Below, piece by piece: positions 8,821 to 18,308 of a stretch of DNA of 64,000 nt. Position numbers and translations under genes: made by a program. The DNA is from Brasilonema sp. CT11 (lineage in GTDB: Bacteria > Cyanobacteriota > Cyanobacteriia > Cyanobacteriales > Nostocaceae): assembly GCF_017982655.1 (NCBI RefSeq), contig NZ_JABXYX010000010.1:52358-116357 (forward strand). The letters run 5' to 3'. The notes beneath the pieces are model-generated. The model saw only the letters and a program-made list of their open reading frames with translations. It was not told where the DNA came from and did not search any database. Numbering within the stretch: the first letter of the stretch is position 1; every line of letters starts with the position of its first letter.

Positions 8821-10521
8821 TCAGAAACGACCTAATTCCAGATTGTAATTAATACTGAAAAACCAGCCATCAACATTTATATATCTATCCGTTGAACCAC
8901 CTAGGGTCAAACCTCCTTGTAAACTTAGATTTGTGTAGTTGGATATTCCGTAAGTTAAGTGACCGTATAACCGATGGTATACGTCCTCTCTATCGCGTTG
9001 GGTAAAATCTGACAAACCAAATTGGTAATCAAGACCAATTTGGAGAGATCGTTCTAAGTAGTAGTTCAAAGAAACCCACACGGTATGAATGATTCGATCG
9101 CGGTTGTCTTGTTTACTGGGAGGATCAGTCAAGCTGAAACGCAATTCGTAAAAGCTATCTAACATCAATTTAGATGTGAGGGGGTCTCGCCGTCCTAAAG
9201 ACAGGTGGAAAGAATCTTCATTCAAAAAGAGATCGCCTGCAGCAAAATTAGTACCATTTCTTGCATAAAACAACTGTTGATTGTTCCACCCAATTTCCCC
9301 ATACATTTGGGGCGATAACTGCTGGAAAATACTAACGTTGAATCTCACCTGGTTGTAATTGTATTTTGATTGATCAATGTAACGCATTAAATTGCCATCA
9401 ATTGATCCATTCAAAAAGGTTTTGTTTCCTAAGCGTATAGGCATAGAAGCTAGTGTTAATCCAGAGTAAATCAAGCCATCTTCTATGGGATTGACTTTTG
9501 AGGAAAAAATGTTATTTGTTTGGAAATAGCCAACATGAGCCTGTAAATAGCCTATAGATCTCGGCTGAGGCTGAGGACGCTTTGGGGGTTGTTGCTGTTC
9601 TAATGGTTTTGTTGGTCGTACCTTTAGTGCTATTTCAAGATCGTTAAGTTGGGTAGACGCTGGCTTTTTCTCCTGCAACAATTGCAATAGCTTCTTCAAT
9701 CTTTGTGCGTAATCAATTTCAGGTGATTGCAACCGTTGTTCTATAGCTGGTGAGGAAGGTTGAGGAAGATCAGCGGGTTGACTTTCTAGCTGTGGAGGGT
9801 TCTCCGGTGTAGAGGATGCAGGACGTGGTGCTGGTGCTGGTGCTGGAGTGGGTGCTGGTGCTGGTGCTGGTGGTGGTGCTGGTGCTGGTGGTGCTGCTGG
9901 TGGGGGTGCTGGTGCTGGTGCTGGTGGGGGTGTCTGATCTGGTGGTGTCTGGGAAAATAAATTTGAGACTCCATCATAAGTATTTGCTGTAGGTTGGCTT
10001 GTAAAGTCAAAATAACTCAAAGACATGCCAACTTTATCCTGACATCCCGTTTCATCTGAACCAGACAAAAGTGAACAACCCTTTTGGTTAGTCGTGTTCG
10101 CGTCACAATTATTCGTGAAGTGGGAAAAACGAATGGGGTTTATTCTCAATAATTCGTTGTCAGTCTCAATGACCCCGTTCGTTTTTGCAAGGGCTTGTCC
10201 TGAGCTTTGTCGTTTGCGTAGCGCCCCCTCCGGGGCTAGGGTTGTCCACTTTTGTTCACGTTTTAACCCACACCCAACTTTTTTACCAAAATTTATTTTT
10301 TTTACTTCTTTGCGAGATATTTGCCTACACTCTTGGCTCAATTGAGCGGGTATCCATGCGACCCCTAAAGATGTTATTCTTTGTATTAGATCATCTTCAG
10401 TCATTGATAGGTCTATATTGGCAGCGTGCGCCGCATCTACCTTCTTGATGTAAAACAAGATTGCACTACTATAAGCTAATACAATCCAAAAGAACAAATT
10501 TATCCAGCCCTTGGGTTGCAT
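8821..10521 (-). CDS. Predicted outer-membrane beta-barrel protein with Pro/Ala-rich linker
   Basis: 566 residues. An N-terminal hydrophobic segment (about 8-26) is a signal or anchor. A PAP-type low-complexity tract lies near residues 190-235, encoded by a CTGGTG-rich stretch at about 9820-9945. The C-terminal 240 residues have alternating hydrophobic strands rich in Tyr/Phe/Trp and end in ...LELGRF, an outer-membrane C-terminal aromatic signature. A GCGTAGCG palindromic repeat at 10212-10242 lies in frame and encodes LAPEGALRKRQ, an apparent insertion in the N-terminal region. It is divergent from the FecR-domain gene, so joint regulation is possible. Exact function unknown. Confidence 0.7.
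   Translation of the reverse strand: MQPKGWINLFFWIVLAYSSAILFYIKKVDAAHAANIDLSMTEDDLIQRITSLGVAWIPAQLSQECRQISRKEVKKINFGKKVGCGLKREQKWTTLAPEGALRKRQSSGQALAKTNGVIETDNELLRINPIRFSHFTNNCDANTTNQKGCSLLSGSDETGCQDKVGMSLSYFDFTSQPTANTYDGVSNLFSQTPPDQTPPPAPAPAPPPAAPPAPAPPPAPAPAPTPAPAPAPRPASSTPENPPQLESQPADLPQPSSPAIEQRLQSPEIDYAQRLKKLLQLLQEKKPASTQLNDLEIALKVRPTKPLEQQQPPKRPQPQPRSIGYLQAHVGYFQTNNIFSSKVNPIEDGLIYSGLTLASMPIRLGNKTFLNGSIDGNLMRYIDQSKYNYNQVRFNVSIFQQLSPQMYGEIGWNNQQLFYARNGTNFAAGDLFLNEDSFHLSLGRRDPLTSKLMLDSFYELRFSLTDPPSKQDNRDRIIHTVWVSLNYYLERSLQIGLDYQFGLSDFTQRDREDVYHRLYGHLTYGISNYTNLSLQGGLTLGGSTDRYINVDGWFFSINYNLELGRF
10212..10242. repeat. GCGTAGCG palindromic repeat inside a coding region
   Basis: GTTTGCGTAGCGCCCCCTCC followed by GGGGCTAGGG. 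The same unit with a slightly different loop is at 28832-28863 in intergenic DNA, so it is mobile or dispersed rather than gene-specific. Confidence 0.75.
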
Positions 10522-10975
10522 ATTTAATTTTTCATTTTGGCAACAGTAGACTTACTCACTGTGCTAAAGGTTCCATGAGAAAAAATTACAATTTCAAGGG
10601 ACTTTAGCCACAGTATTTGGTAAATGTACCCATTTTTATATCAAAAACGCAAATAAACTGTTACTGACTCCGCCTTGAAGGGTCGGGACTTGAAAACAGA
10701 GGTAATGTCTACTTCTTAATTCAAGTTAAACCAGTGTTTAGCTGTTTAAATGGTTACGAGGTCTGTATGAAGCTTACACCATAGTTTTTCAAAAAAAAGA
10801 AACTCCAAGAACCCGTTAACAGTATAATTCTGCATTAAATAAAATAAAATCATCAATAAAACACAAGCAATTTTACGTAAGTAATGCCAGAACAAATAAG
10901 TCGGCTTAAACTGTGAACATCAGAACCTGTCTTCAACTGATTTGGTATCAGTAAAATTATTTGAGGCTCAAAACT
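10522..10975. other. Divergent promoter region between the barrel gene and the FecR-domain gene
   Basis: About 450 bp of AT-rich DNA with no supported ORF. It must contain both promoters. I cannot assign operator sites. Confidence 0.5.
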
Positions 10976-12301
10976 ATGTTTCGTAAGTTTTTTTTACTCA
11001 TAATCATTAGTTTCTGGGGAGTTGTTGTCCTCCCTGTACCAAAGCAAGCAAATGCTACAACTCCTTTGACTGCTGCTGTCATTCAAGATCTCCGCAATTT
11101 GGTGCAACTCATGCCGTACAAGAATTCTAAGCGTCCGGCACGCAAATCGGATTCTATGACTCCGGGAGATAGGCTGTCCACAGGGCGATCTGCCTTGGCA
11201 GACTTACGTTTTAACGACGGTTCTTTGGCTCGGATCGGAGAACAGGCAGTTTTTCAATTCTTGCCACAAAGAAGAAACTTCAGGCTGGACGATGGGACAG
11301 TGGTACTGCTGATTCCACCAGGTAGGGGACAAACACGTATAAGCACGCCAAATGCAGCAGCAGCAATTCGCGGTTCAGCATTATTTGTACGTTATGACCC
11401 GGAAACGGAAACCACGATTGTTGGTGCACTGACAAACAGTGGTATTCAAGTTTCTAATAAAGACGCTTCTCGAAAACAAGAGCTAAAAGCAGGACAACTG
11501 ATTGTTTTAGTTAAAGGGGAATTGAAAGGTTTATACGATTTTGATCTAAGAACTTTTTATCAAACGAGTACTTTGGTTCGGGATTTAAATCTGACTTTAA
11601 AAAATGGTATACCAAGTTCAGATCTGGCGATCGCCAGCGTTCAAGCTGAGACTGCTGCTGCTGTTGCTGCACAATCGCCCCTTACTGGTCAGGATGTTGT
11701 TGAAAACCCACCTTTTATAAAGCCAACGACTTCCCCCGATTTACCCAGTAACAACATTACTAGAGATAATTCCCCAGTTAACAGCTTTCTGGAAACAGGA
11801 GAAGTTGTGCCAAATGCCGTTTCATCTCCCCCATCCAAGCCTACTAGGTCTACACCTACCGATCCGGTGACGCAGCCAACCAACCCACCCACTACTACCA
11901 CATCACCAATAGTTACACCTCCTGTAACGGTCACTCAGCCTCCAGTACCAGTCACACCAGCGACTCCAACACAACCAACGGTCACTCAGCCTTCAGTACC
12001 AGTAGTCACACCAGTCACTCCAACATTACCAACGGTCACTCAACCTTCAGTACCAGTAGTCACACCAGTCACTCCAACATTACCAACGGTCACTCAACCT
12101 TCAGTACCAGTAGTCATACCAGTCACTCAACCTACAGTACCAGTAACACAACCGACACAAACAGTACCACAACCAGCAAGCCCATCTTCAGTACCAACAC
12201 CAACGACTCCAACAGTACCACAACCGGCAAGCCCATCTTCAGTACCAACACCAACGACTCCAACAGTACCTTCAACAACTCCGGTAAGACCAAGTACATA
12301 A
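10976..12301 (+). CDS. Exported FecR-domain protein with Pro/Thr/Val-rich repeat tail
   Basis: About 441 residues from the ATG at 10976; a TTG at 10961 is the alternative. Residues 1-27 form a signal peptide ending near QANA. The FecR-like domain (about 60-175) shows GDRLSTGRSALADLRFNDGS, then TVVLLIPPGRGQTRISTPN and AAAIRGSALFVRYD. The C-terminal 150 residues are tandem repeats (54-bp and 51-bp DNA units) rich in Pro, Thr and Val, likely an extended periplasmic or cell-wall-spanning stalk. No FecI sigma factor or FecA receptor is adjacent, so this is probably a structural/scaffold use of the domain rather than iron signalling (inference). Confidence 0.75.
   Translation: MFRKFFLLIIISFWGVVVLPVPKQANATTPLTAAVIQDLRNLVQLMPYKNSKRPARKSDSMTPGDRLSTGRSALADLRFNDGSLARIGEQAVFQFLPQRRNFRLDDGTVVLLIPPGRGQTRISTPNAAAAIRGSALFVRYDPETETTIVGALTNSGIQVSNKDASRKQELKAGQLIVLVKGELKGLYDFDLRTFYQTSTLVRDLNLTLKNGIPSSDLAIASVQAETAAAVAAQSPLTGQDVVENPPFIKPTTSPDLPSNNITRDNSPVNSFLETGEVVPNAVSSPPSKPTRSTPTDPVTQPTNPPTTTTSPIVTPPVTVTQPPVPVTPATPTQPTVTQPSVPVVTPVTPTLPTVTQPSVPVVTPVTPTLPTVTQPSVPVVIPVTQPTVPVTQPTQTVPQPASPSSVPTPTTPTVPQPASPSSVPTPTTPTVPSTTPVRPST
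11975..12265. repeat. Intragenic tandem repeats, 54-bp and 51-bp units
   Basis: 54-bp units start at 11975, 12029 and 12083 (CCAACGGTCACTCA...). A different 51-bp unit starts at about 12161 and 12212 (ACAGTACCACAACC...). Both keep the reading frame and encode TVTQPSVPV- and PQPASPSSVPTPTT-type repeats. Copy number is likely to vary between strains. Confidence 0.9.
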
Positions 12302-12426
12302 AATCTATTTGGTCATCGCTATGGGATGAAAGAAGGTGCGTTACACTTCGTTACGCATTCTAGCCTCTAAGCCACGCTCAGCATAAAGTAAGTGGATAGG
12401 TACACGCTTCTCAAGGAATTGATGAT

Positions 12427-14979
12427 GTGGCAGCGGTTGGAATTGTCATAGTTTCTCACAGTCGCCAGCTAGCAGAAGGAGTTCGGGAACTGGCTGTGCA
12501 AATGGTTCAGGGCAAAGTCTCCCTGGCTGTTGCAGCAGGAATTAACGACCCAAGAAACCCTCTAGGTACAGATGCTATACAAGTTTATGAGGCGATCGCC
12601 TCAATTTACAATGATCAAGGTGTCCTTGTCTTAATGGATTTGGGCAGCGCTTTGATGAGTGCAGAAATGGCAGTTGAGTTTCTCTCCGAAGAACAACGCG
12701 AAAAAGTCCATCTGTGTGAAGCACCACTTGTTGAAGGTGCAATTGCAGCTGCTGTTGCTGCTGCTTCTGGTTGCAACATTCAACAAGTGATCGCCCAAGC
12801 AAGGGGAGCATTAGTTGCTAAAGCCACTCAATTGGGTGTAAACGTGAGCCATATCCTTGGGCAAAGCACAGACGTATCTACCTCGTCATTTGTCGTTGAA
12901 GGACAAATTACAAAACAAATACGTCTTACAGTCCGTAACCCCTTGGGATTACACGCTCGTCCTGCGGCGAAATTTGTGGCAACAGCAGCCCGTTTCCAAT
13001 CTCAAATAAAAGTACAGAATATTACTAAGGGTACTGAAGCAGTACGCGCTGACAGTATCAACCAAGTCTCTATTTTGGGTGTACGTCAAGGACACGAATT
13101 GCTTATTACTGCTACTGGTTCTGATGCGGATGAGGCGCTGGCAGCATTGCAAACATTAGTCGAAAATAACTTTGGCGAAGAAGATGCCACTTTAGCTCCT
13201 CTTACTACTAGTCCAGCAAACCACATTGTTTCGTCTGTTGATCGCTTTATCCAAGGTATTCCTGCTTCTAATGGAGTGGCGATCGCACCCGTTTTTCTCT
13301 ATCACCCCACTCCGATTCATATTCAGCAATACCACGTAGAAAATAGAGAAGATGAGTGGCAACGTTTACGAGTAGCCGTTCAACTGGCTCACGAAGAAAT
13401 TCAAGCTATATTCTCACAAGCATCTATTCAAATTGGAGACGCTGAAGCTGCCATTTTTGATTCTCATCTGCTTTTTCTAGAAGATCCTGTGGTACTTGAG
13501 GCAGTCCAGCAACGTATTTTTGAACAACACTTAAATGCGGAAGCAGCTTGGCAAGCAGTCGTCAATGAGTTGGCAAATAACTATCGTAGAATTGAGGACT
13601 CTTATTTACAAGAGCGAGTTGCTGATATTGTAGACGTGGGACAGCGAGTCTTACGACTGCTAAGTAGATTTGAATCCCATTTGAGAAATTCTGAGGACAA
13701 ACTTACTCATTTGAATCTATCTGAGCCAGTTATTTTAATTGCAACTGATATAAGTCCTTCTGATACAGTTAGGCTAGATTCAACTAAAATCCTGGGAATC
13801 TGTACAACATCTGGCAGTGCGATTTCACATAGTTCCATAATAGCTCGCAGATTAAATATTCCTGCGATTGTTGGCTTACCACCAGAAATTATGCAAGTCG
13901 CAAATAATACTATAGTAGCACTGGATGGAGAGATTGGCAGAGTTTGGATAGAACCAGAACAAGATATCCAAACTGCACTTGAGGCAAAGCGAAATGCACA
14001 GCAACTTGCTCATCAGCAAGCAATCACAACGGCGGCGAATCCAGCAGTGACTCGTGACAAGACGAGGCAAATCAAAGTATACGCTAATATTGGGGGTATC
14101 TCTGATACTGAAGAAGGTTTGAGCTTGGGTGCAGAAGGCGTGGGACTATTCCGCACTGAGTTTCTTTATTTGGAAAGAACAACACCGCCAAGAGAAGAAG
14201 AACAAATAGCAGTTTATCAAAGAATCGCCCAACTTCTTGATCATCGTCCGTTGATTATTCGTACACTTGATGTGGGAGGCGACAAGCCAATTCCTTACCT
14301 GAATTTACCACAAGAAAGTAATCCTTTTTTGGGTTGGCGCGGAATTCGTTTTTGTCTTGCTCATCCTGATATTTTGAAAACCCAGTTGCGGGCAATTTTA
14401 AAAGCGAGTCTCGGACATCAAATTAAGATTATGTTTCCGATGATTGCTACTGTGCAAGAAATACAAGCAGCCAAGGCAATATTAGCAGAAGTACGAGCAG
14501 AACTACGTCAAGCAGGTGTGCTTTTTGATGAAAAGATGGAAGTGGGGATAATGGTGGAGATACCTTCGGCAGTTATTCTTGCTGAACAGTTAGCCGCAGA
14601 AGTGGACTTTTTTAGTATCGGAACGAATGACCTTAGCCAGTATGTCATGGCGGCAGATCGCACGCATCCGCAAGTCGCAACTTTGGTTGATGCAATGCAT
14701 CCAGCTGTGTTGCGGATGATTCAGCAAACTGTCCAAGCTGCACATAAAGCAGGCATTTGGGTAGGGTTATGTGGAGAACTCGCAGCCAATCCTCTAGCAG
14801 CGCCGATTTTACTAGGGTTGGGATTGGATGAAGTGAGTTTGAATCCGCAAGGTATCCCAGCATTTAAGCAGGCGATCGCCCAACTCACTATGGCAGAATC
14901 AGAAGCAATTGTGGCATTAGCATTGCAACAAGATTCTGCAGATAAGGTCAGGGCGTTAGCTTGTCAAGAGTTAGCTTAA
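12427..14979 (+). CDS. dhaM: Fused DhaM (EIIA-Man-like)-HPr-Enzyme I phosphotransferase
   Basis: 850 residues in three modules. DhaM/EIIA-mannose-type domain (about 1-130): phospho-His in VIVSHSRQ (His11) and the LMDLGSALMSAEMA motif. HPr (about 158-250): GLHARPAAKF with His near 176 and the DSINQVSIL regulatory-Ser region. Enzyme I (about 275-850): ISHSSIIARR with His near 468, GLFRTEFLYL, and GLCGELAANP with Cys near 782. The protein would relay phosphate from PEP to the dihydroxyacetone kinase DhaK-DhaL. GTG start at 12427; no in-frame ATG is close upstream. No dhaK or dhaL is in this window. The module order and intact active sites argue for a functional protein. Confidence 0.9.
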   Translation: MAAVGIVIVSHSRQLAEGVRELAVQMVQGKVSLAVAAGINDPRNPLGTDAIQVYEAIASIYNDQGVLVLMDLGSALMSAEMAVEFLSEEQREKVHLCEAPLVEGAIAAAVAAASGCNIQQVIAQARGALVAKATQLGVNVSHILGQSTDVSTSSFVVEGQITKQIRLTVRNPLGLHARPAAKFVATAARFQSQIKVQNITKGTEAVRADSINQVSILGVRQGHELLITATGSDADEALAALQTLVENNFGEEDATLAPLTTSPANHIVSSVDRFIQGIPASNGVAIAPVFLYHPTPIHIQQYHVENREDEWQRLRVAVQLAHEEIQAIFSQASIQIGDAEAAIFDSHLLFLEDPVVLEAVQQRIFEQHLNAEAAWQAVVNELANNYRRIEDSYLQERVADIVDVGQRVLRLLSRFESHLRNSEDKLTHLNLSEPVILIATDISPSDTVRLDSTKILGICTTSGSAISHSSIIARRLNIPAIVGLPPEIMQVANNTIVALDGEIGRVWIEPEQDIQTALEAKRNAQQLAHQQAITTAANPAVTRDKTRQIKVYANIGGISDTEEGLSLGAEGVGLFRTEFLYLERTTPPREEEQIAVYQRIAQLLDHRPLIIRTLDVGGDKPIPYLNLPQESNPFLGWRGIRFCLAHPDILKTQLRAILKASLGHQIKIMFPMIATVQEIQAAKAILAEVRAELRQAGVLFDEKMEVGIMVEIPSAVILAEQLAAEVDFFSIGTNDLSQYVMAADRTHPQVATLVDAMHPAVLRMIQQTVQAAHKAGIWVGLCGELAANPLAAPILLGLGLDEVSLNPQGIPAFKQAIAQLTMAESEAIVALALQQDSADKVRALACQELA

Positions 14980-15005
14980 AGCTTGTCCCTACATCTACCG
15001 AGGTT

Positions 15006-15815
15006 TCAAGATTGCAAGTACTCCAGCAAGGTTGCGGCGTAAAGTTCGGGGTTACGTAGGTACATTACAGGTGTGCCGTGCAGAACCTTAGTAGTAGCGT
15101 GAGGAACTAGCCCAGCCGTATCCTCAATAAAAGGTGTGAACATAGTGTCACCTTCCGCCCACATCAATAAGGTTGGAACCGAGATCAGTGGTAGGCGGGT
15201 GGCTTCCTCATACCTCAAAACTGCTTCGATGCCCTCATAACTGCGCTGAGTGCGAGACATGACTTCTTGAAAATATATCTCAAAACATTCAGAGGGATAA
15301 CTTTCCCAAAGTGGTTTAATACGCTGCCAGTTGACGGTGTAGTGACTGCCGTCCTCTTTCACCTCTGGCGGTCCGTAAAAAAGTGGTATTTGACGCAAAG
15401 CAAGACGTGCTGCTTGATCTTTCCAACGTGGCATACCAAAAAGCACCAGCTTTTTGATTCGGGTTGGACACATTAGTGCCGCTTCGCAGGCAATTGCCGC
15501 CCCAGTGCTGTTGCCCACCAGGTAAAACTCGTCAACTTCCATCGCTTCCAATACCTCAAACAGAGCCGAAGCATACTGCGAAATACTCCACTGAGTGGGT
15601 GGATTGTCAGACTCGCCCTGACCGGGAGTATCCGGCACGATGACTTGGAAATGAGGAGCCAATAGCGGCATTAACCTGATAAAACTACGAGACGAAAAGT
15701 AAGTTTTGTGGGTTAGCACCAGCACAGGACCACTCCCTGCCATTCGGTAATGCACCTGTCCCCACGACCTATCGACAAAACCTCTTTTAATCGCAATTGG
15801 TAAATGTTGACTCAT
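15006..15815 (-). CDS. Alpha/beta hydrolase
   Basis: 269 residues with the alpha/beta-hydrolase fold. The oxyanion-loop region reads VLVLTHKTYFSSRSF, the nucleophile elbow is LVGNSTGAAIACE (Ser near residue 98), and DTPGQGESDNPP is the usual strand-4 loop. The C-terminal acid (MWAEGDTMF) is visible; the expected final His position is HGTP near the C-terminus. Substrate not predictable. Lies 40 bp downstream of the WD40 gene on the same strand, so co-transcription is possible. Confidence 0.8.
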   Translation of the reverse strand: MSQHLPIAIKRGFVDRSWGQVHYRMAGSGPVLVLTHKTYFSSRSFIRLMPLLAPHFQVIVPDTPGQGESDNPPTQWSISQYASALFEVLEAMEVDEFYLVGNSTGAAIACEAALMCPTRIKKLVLFGMPRWKDQAARLALRQIPLFYGPPEVKEDGSHYTVNWQRIKPLWESYPSECFEIYFQEVMSRTQRSYEGIEAVLRYEEATRLPLISVPTLLMWAEGDTMFTPFIEDTAGLVPHATTKVLHGTPVMYLRNPELYAATLLEYLQS

Positions 15816-15854
15816 TTTAGATTCACTGCTTACCTGTTTGAAACCAATTATGGT

Positions 15855-18308
15855 TCACCTAAGCCAGATTTTAATTGTTTTGTCAGAACTACCACTAGCA
15901 ATAAAACGACCATCTGAACTAATAGCAACAGAGTTTACCACCTGTGAATGTCCTGTGTTCGCGTAGCGTTCCGTTCGCGTAGCGTCTCCGACAGGAGAAG
16001 GAAGGGTTTGCAGCAATTCTCCCGTCTGCGAATGCCACATCTTGATGGTTTTATCAGCACTACCGCTATAAAGAGTTTTTCCATCAGGACTAACAGCTAT
16101 TGATGTCACTTCATCTGAATGTCCAGTCAGCGTATGTAATACTTTACCAGTGCAAAGATGCCAAATTTTGATAGTTTTATCTGTACTACCGCTGAGCAAG
16201 AATTGACCATCAGGAGAAATAGCTATTGCTTTCACCTCACCTGAATGCCCGCCCAGAGTACTTAATAGTTCTCCTGTGATTGGATTCCATAGTCTAATCT
16301 TATGATCACTGCTACCACTGGCAAGAATTGCACTATCTGGACTAATCGCAGCAGCATAAACTGGGGATGAATGCCAAAGAGTGGAAATGCGTTCGCAAAG
16401 CGGGCGCTCTGCGCCATCGCCCAAAGGGCGGCTAAGAGCTGGAGGATCGCCTGTATGCAAGTTCCAAATTTTAATTTTGTTACTAGCGCTGGCAAGAATT
16501 TGTCCATCTGGACTAATCACTACACAGTTAATAGGTTTTTGATGCCCTAAAAGAGTATGCAATAATTTACCAGTTGCAAGATGCCATACTTTAACATTAT
16601 TTCTAGGGTGTTCGCAGCTACCAACAACCAGAAAATTTCCATCAGGACTAATAGCCACTGATGAAACTTCTCCGATTTTTCCAGTTAAAGTGCGGACAAC
16701 TTTTCCTGTACTAAGATTCCAAATTTTTACGGTTTTATCTGCACACCCACTGACTAAAATTTGTCCATCTGGGCTGATGGCTACAGATGTGACTTGATCA
16801 GAGTGTCCAATCAGGGTGTGACTAAGATAAACAGATTCGTGTTGACGTTTGTCTTTCTCTTGAGCAATAGCATTCAATAATTCCTCAGCATAGGTGACAC
16901 TTTGACTATCACCAACGGCTGTAAAATATTCTTTTAACTTTTCAATATATTCTTCATCTTCTATCTTTATAGCTGATTGCATTGCTCGTAAAGGATGGAT
17001 TTCTCTGTGTTGTGAAACTTGGCGTAGTTGCAACCATGTGTTAACTGAGTAATCCACCTGTTCCTTTGCCCATACCTCATCAAGTAAATGCGATAAAGTC
17101 TGCGCCAATTTCAATGCTAAATCAGGAATCCAGTGATGTCGCTCTACTTCCAAGGCTTGGTAAAGTTGTTTATATCCTGCAGCATACATGTAAAGTGGGT
17201 TGTCGTCAGACATTGCTTGCAGCAATTTTGAATTAATAGTGTTTGTCAGAAAACTCGGTAGTAATTCAGGTAGTAGTGGAGGAACATCATTATGAACCAA
17301 GTGATATGCATCTGCTACCCAACTTGCAGCAAGGGTATGACACGTAATCAAAACCTGGCAGAGTTTTTCAATATCTTGGCGATTCACTTGGTATTGTAAG
17401 CCCAATTGACTAATATCAATTCCTTTTTCTTTCCATTTTTCTGCTTTTTCCAAAGTTGCCAAGTTGCTCACATTTTCTTTGCCAAGATGATTAATTTCCT
17501 CTAAGCTTTCTCCCAGTGCAATCAGTTCATCTCTTATTGTTTTCCACTTCTTCGCACGACTTATTGCTGACTCCTCAACAATTTCCTTGTATGGTAAACG
17601 AGAAATCGTTTTATAATAATAATTCTCTTGTCCAATTCCCCAATAACCAATACGAAAATTTAGATAATCTCCATCAGTTTCTGACTCTAAAATTAAAACA
17701 GGCTCTGTTTTTAATGTTCCAAACAGAGCCTTAATACTTGATTCACTATGAAAACGCTTACTATCCCAAGCCCCTGCTAAAAACTCTGTTGGTCTAACTG
17801 GATTGTGTAGAGAATAATGCTGATTAAGAAATTGTCGTAAACCTTCAGCTAACATGAACTCGATATCTGAAATATCTTCTCCTCGATTATCAAATTTATC
17901 AAACTTTATTTTAGGAGGAGCAAGAAAAATTTTGAGTGGAGTGCGTTGATTCTTGGTGTGACACTCTAAAATTTGTGAAGGCAATAATCGTAAAGGCCAA
18001 TTTTCAAAAATTTTCTGTACTTCTGGTAATTTGAGCGCTGTTTCTTGCTGTTGTGTTGCTATCTTTAGTTGTGTTTTTTGAACATCAAATGCTAATTGCT
18101 GTTGCTGAATTTTTTCTTGATCCAGTTTTCCCGAATGACTGATACTCTGACTAGCACTGCTAACAGATTGAATAAATTCTTTAATCTCTTGGGAAGCTAA
18201 GTATTTTGCGAGTGTCGGACGTTCTTCATTTCTTTTTTGTATTAAAGCTGCAATGACAGGTGTCAACTCTAATACTATTTGAAACAGTAATCTTACTCCT
18301 ATATCCAT
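15855..18308 (-). CDS. WD40-repeat protein with unrecognised N-terminal domain
   Basis: 817 residues. The C-terminal part (about 505-817) contains seven WD40 repeats (SVAISPDG...KTVKIWNL pattern), enough for one beta-propeller. The N-terminal 500 residues start with a hydrophobic helix, a Gln-rich coiled-coil-like segment (about 60-100), then a mixed region that I do not recognise. Similar architectures in filamentous cyanobacteria are often signalling or conflict proteins, but no protease, kinase or NTPase motif is seen here. Two of the propeller linkers are interrupted by in-frame GC-rich repeats (peptides around LGDGAERPLCERI and PVGDATRTERYAN), which lengthen blade connections without shifting frame. 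Confidence 0.85.
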   Translation of the reverse strand: MDIGVRLLFQIVLELTPVIAALIQKRNEERPTLAKYLASQEIKEFIQSVSSASQSISHSGKLDQEKIQQQQLAFDVQKTQLKIATQQQETALKLPEVQKIFENWPLRLLPSQILECHTKNQRTPLKIFLAPPKIKFDKFDNRGEDISDIEFMLAEGLRQFLNQHYSLHNPVRPTEFLAGAWDSKRFHSESSIKALFGTLKTEPVLILESETDGDYLNFRIGYWGIGQENYYYKTISRLPYKEIVEESAISRAKKWKTIRDELIALGESLEEINHLGKENVSNLATLEKAEKWKEKGIDISQLGLQYQVNRQDIEKLCQVLITCHTLAASWVADAYHLVHNDVPPLLPELLPSFLTNTINSKLLQAMSDDNPLYMYAAGYKQLYQALEVERHHWIPDLALKLAQTLSHLLDEVWAKEQVDYSVNTWLQLRQVSQHREIHPLRAMQSAIKIEDEEYIEKLKEYFTAVGDSQSVTYAEELLNAIAQEKDKRQHESVYLSHTLIGHSDQVTSVAISPDGQILVSGCADKTVKIWNLSTGKVVRTLTGKIGEVSSVAISPDGNFLVVGSCEHPRNNVKVWHLATGKLLHTLLGHQKPINCVVISPDGQILASASNKIKIWNLHTGDPPALSRPLGDGAERPLCERISTLWHSSPVYAAAISPDSAILASGSSDHKIRLWNPITGELLSTLGGHSGEVKAIAISPDGQFLLSGSTDKTIKIWHLCTGKVLHTLTGHSDEVTSIAVSPDGKTLYSGSADKTIKMWHSQTGELLQTLPSPVGDATRTERYANTGHSQVVNSVAISSDGRFIASGSSDKTIKIWLR
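15955..16008. repeat. In-frame palindromic repeat within WD40 gene (copy 1)
   Basis: Contains two TTCGCGTAGCG units followed by GTCTCCGACAGGAG. On the coding strand it adds SPVGDATRTERYAN between the expected LQTL and TGHS, a position where other repeats in the protein have TLTGHS directly. This is strong internal evidence of insertion. Confidence 0.85.
16386..16441. repeat. In-frame GC-rich repeat within WD40 gene (copy 2)
   Basis: GCGTTCGCAAAGCGGGCGCT followed by CTGCGCCATCGCCCAAAGGG. It encodes about 20 extra residues (ALSRPLGDGAERPLCERI) between a WNLHTG blade end and the next HSSPV start. Confidence 0.8.

Noticed and set aside
9786..10010. His/Gln-rich minus-strand frame
   Set aside because: It is a shadow of the Pro/Ala repeat in the outer-membrane gene.
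11975..12265. Possible CRISPR array
   Set aside because: 54- and 51-bp units are tandem with no unique spacers and keep a protein reading frame.
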